Source: Ga0077527 sp945862135 (GTDB lineage: Bacteria; Pseudomonadota; Gammaproteobacteria; Burkholderiales; SG8-41). Taken from it: a stretch of 64,000 nt of DNA. Location of the stretch: the NCBI GenBank assembly GCA_964203275.1, contig CAXNMF010000004.1, forward strand, positions 124,001 through 188,000, read 5' to 3'. The notes under the pieces were generated by a model. That model had not been told where the DNA came from. It saw nothing but the letters and a program-made list of their open reading frames with translations, and searched no databases. Both the position numbers and the translations under genes were made by a program. Below, piece after piece: positions 63,755 to 64,000 of this stretch; the first letter of the stretch is position 1, and the number at the start of each line of letters is the position of its first letter.

Positions 63755-64000
63755 TGCGGACCATGCCCGAGAAAGGCCAGCAGGTCATCCCGTTGCGCCA
63801 TCGCATCGCCATAACCAAGCTTGATCAGCGCACGGCAATAGGCTTTTTCGAACAGCAGGTACGACACCAGATTGGAGCCGGTGCGTTTCATCGCACCGAC
63901 GGTAAACAACAGACTGCGGATCACCCGCGGCAGATCATGCGCATACTGCGCGGCAATCTGGCTCAGCGGCACGCTGGGCGTGATTACGCGAAACTCGACA
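63751..64000 (-). CDS. Patatin-like phospholipase, C-terminal part (start outside window)
   Basis: The open frame runs to the end of the window, giving about 82 residues, VEFRVITPSVPLSQIA and then a helical tail (LPRVIRSLLFTVGAMKR). This pattern is the C-terminus of patatin-like lipases of proteobacteria. The catalytic Ser-Asp part is outside the window. Confidence 0.7.
   Translation of the reverse strand, partial: VEFRVITPSVPLSQIAAQYAHDLPRVIRSLLFTVGAMKRTGSNLVSYLLFEKAYCRALIKLGYGDAMAQRDDLLAFLGHGPQ

Noticed and set aside
1..64000. CRISPR arrays, tRNA or rRNA genes, prophage or insertion sequences
   Set aside because: Looked for in the gaps and on both strands; no spaced repeats, cloverleaf-like segments, transposase or integrase motifs were seen.

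Overview
The window reads as one chromosomal segment of a betaproteobacterium, most likely in or near Burkholderiales. The pointers are a high-GC base composition, four Bug-type (tripartite tricarboxylate transporter) binding proteins without membrane partners, a BktB-like thiolase, an NhaR regulator, a trxA-rho pair, and an AddAB-like (TIGR03623-type) repair pair. This placement is inferred from gene content only. I see no rRNA, tRNA, CRISPR array, prophage or insertion sequence. Genes fill almost all of the sequence, and the only gaps above 300 bases are about 45172-45486 and 50828-51483.

Layout. 1-6272: end of an MFS transporter and an SDR, a Met/Gly-rich secreted protein of unknown function, two Bug proteins and a quinone-oxidoreductase-like enzyme. 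6371-15812: housekeeping block with the AddB/AddA pair, fdxA, trxA, rho, a lipoprotein and rpmE. 15920-27537: accessory metabolism, with a tartrate-dehydrogenase-like enzyme, a gamma-glutamyltransferase, an orphan TRAP dctQM pair, a complete TRAP dctPQM set, and a cyanate operon (binding protein, permease, ATPase, cyanase). The cyanate operon has a good sigma-54 promoter match, so nitrogen control is likely. Its binding-protein gene is split by a frameshift. 27791-38631: M48 lipoprotein protease, ArnT-like glycosyltransferase, Hsp33, thiolase, a GGDEF-hemerythrin protein, a Bug protein, an N-formylglutamate amidohydrolase-like enzyme, an AraC regulator and an MFS transporter.

38636-45846: a stress-type cluster. 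It holds small glycine-zipper, BON, DUF3185 and Lmo0937-type envelope proteins, a transglutaminase-like protease, two sister Crp/Fnr-type regulators with an unusual recognition helix, TerC and TerB proteins, and an HPF/RaiA-like ribosome factor. 45957-54253: NhaR, a GST, a frameshifted alpha/beta hydrolase, a Bug protein, an FNR-type regulator missing one of the classical iron-sulfur cysteines, remnants of an ECF sigma factor and a MoaD-like gene fused at a deletion scar, a large secreted unknown, and an Old Yellow Enzyme. 54280-64000: the yqjD-yqjE-yqjK set, an EI24/CysZ-like membrane protein, pgi, a small DUF6494 protein, orn, a Ste24-type protease followed by a pterin dehydratase and rsgA, a CobD-family protein, greB, a DUF938 methyltransferase, and the end of a patatin-like lipase.

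The strongest points for follow-up are the sigma-54-driven cyanate operon with its split binding protein and the terminator in front of the TRAP genes, the diguanylate cyclase-hemerythrin fusion with every iron ligand and the inhibitory site intact, the stress cluster with twin regulators, and the variant FNR protein. No clearly new defence or mobile system is visible.
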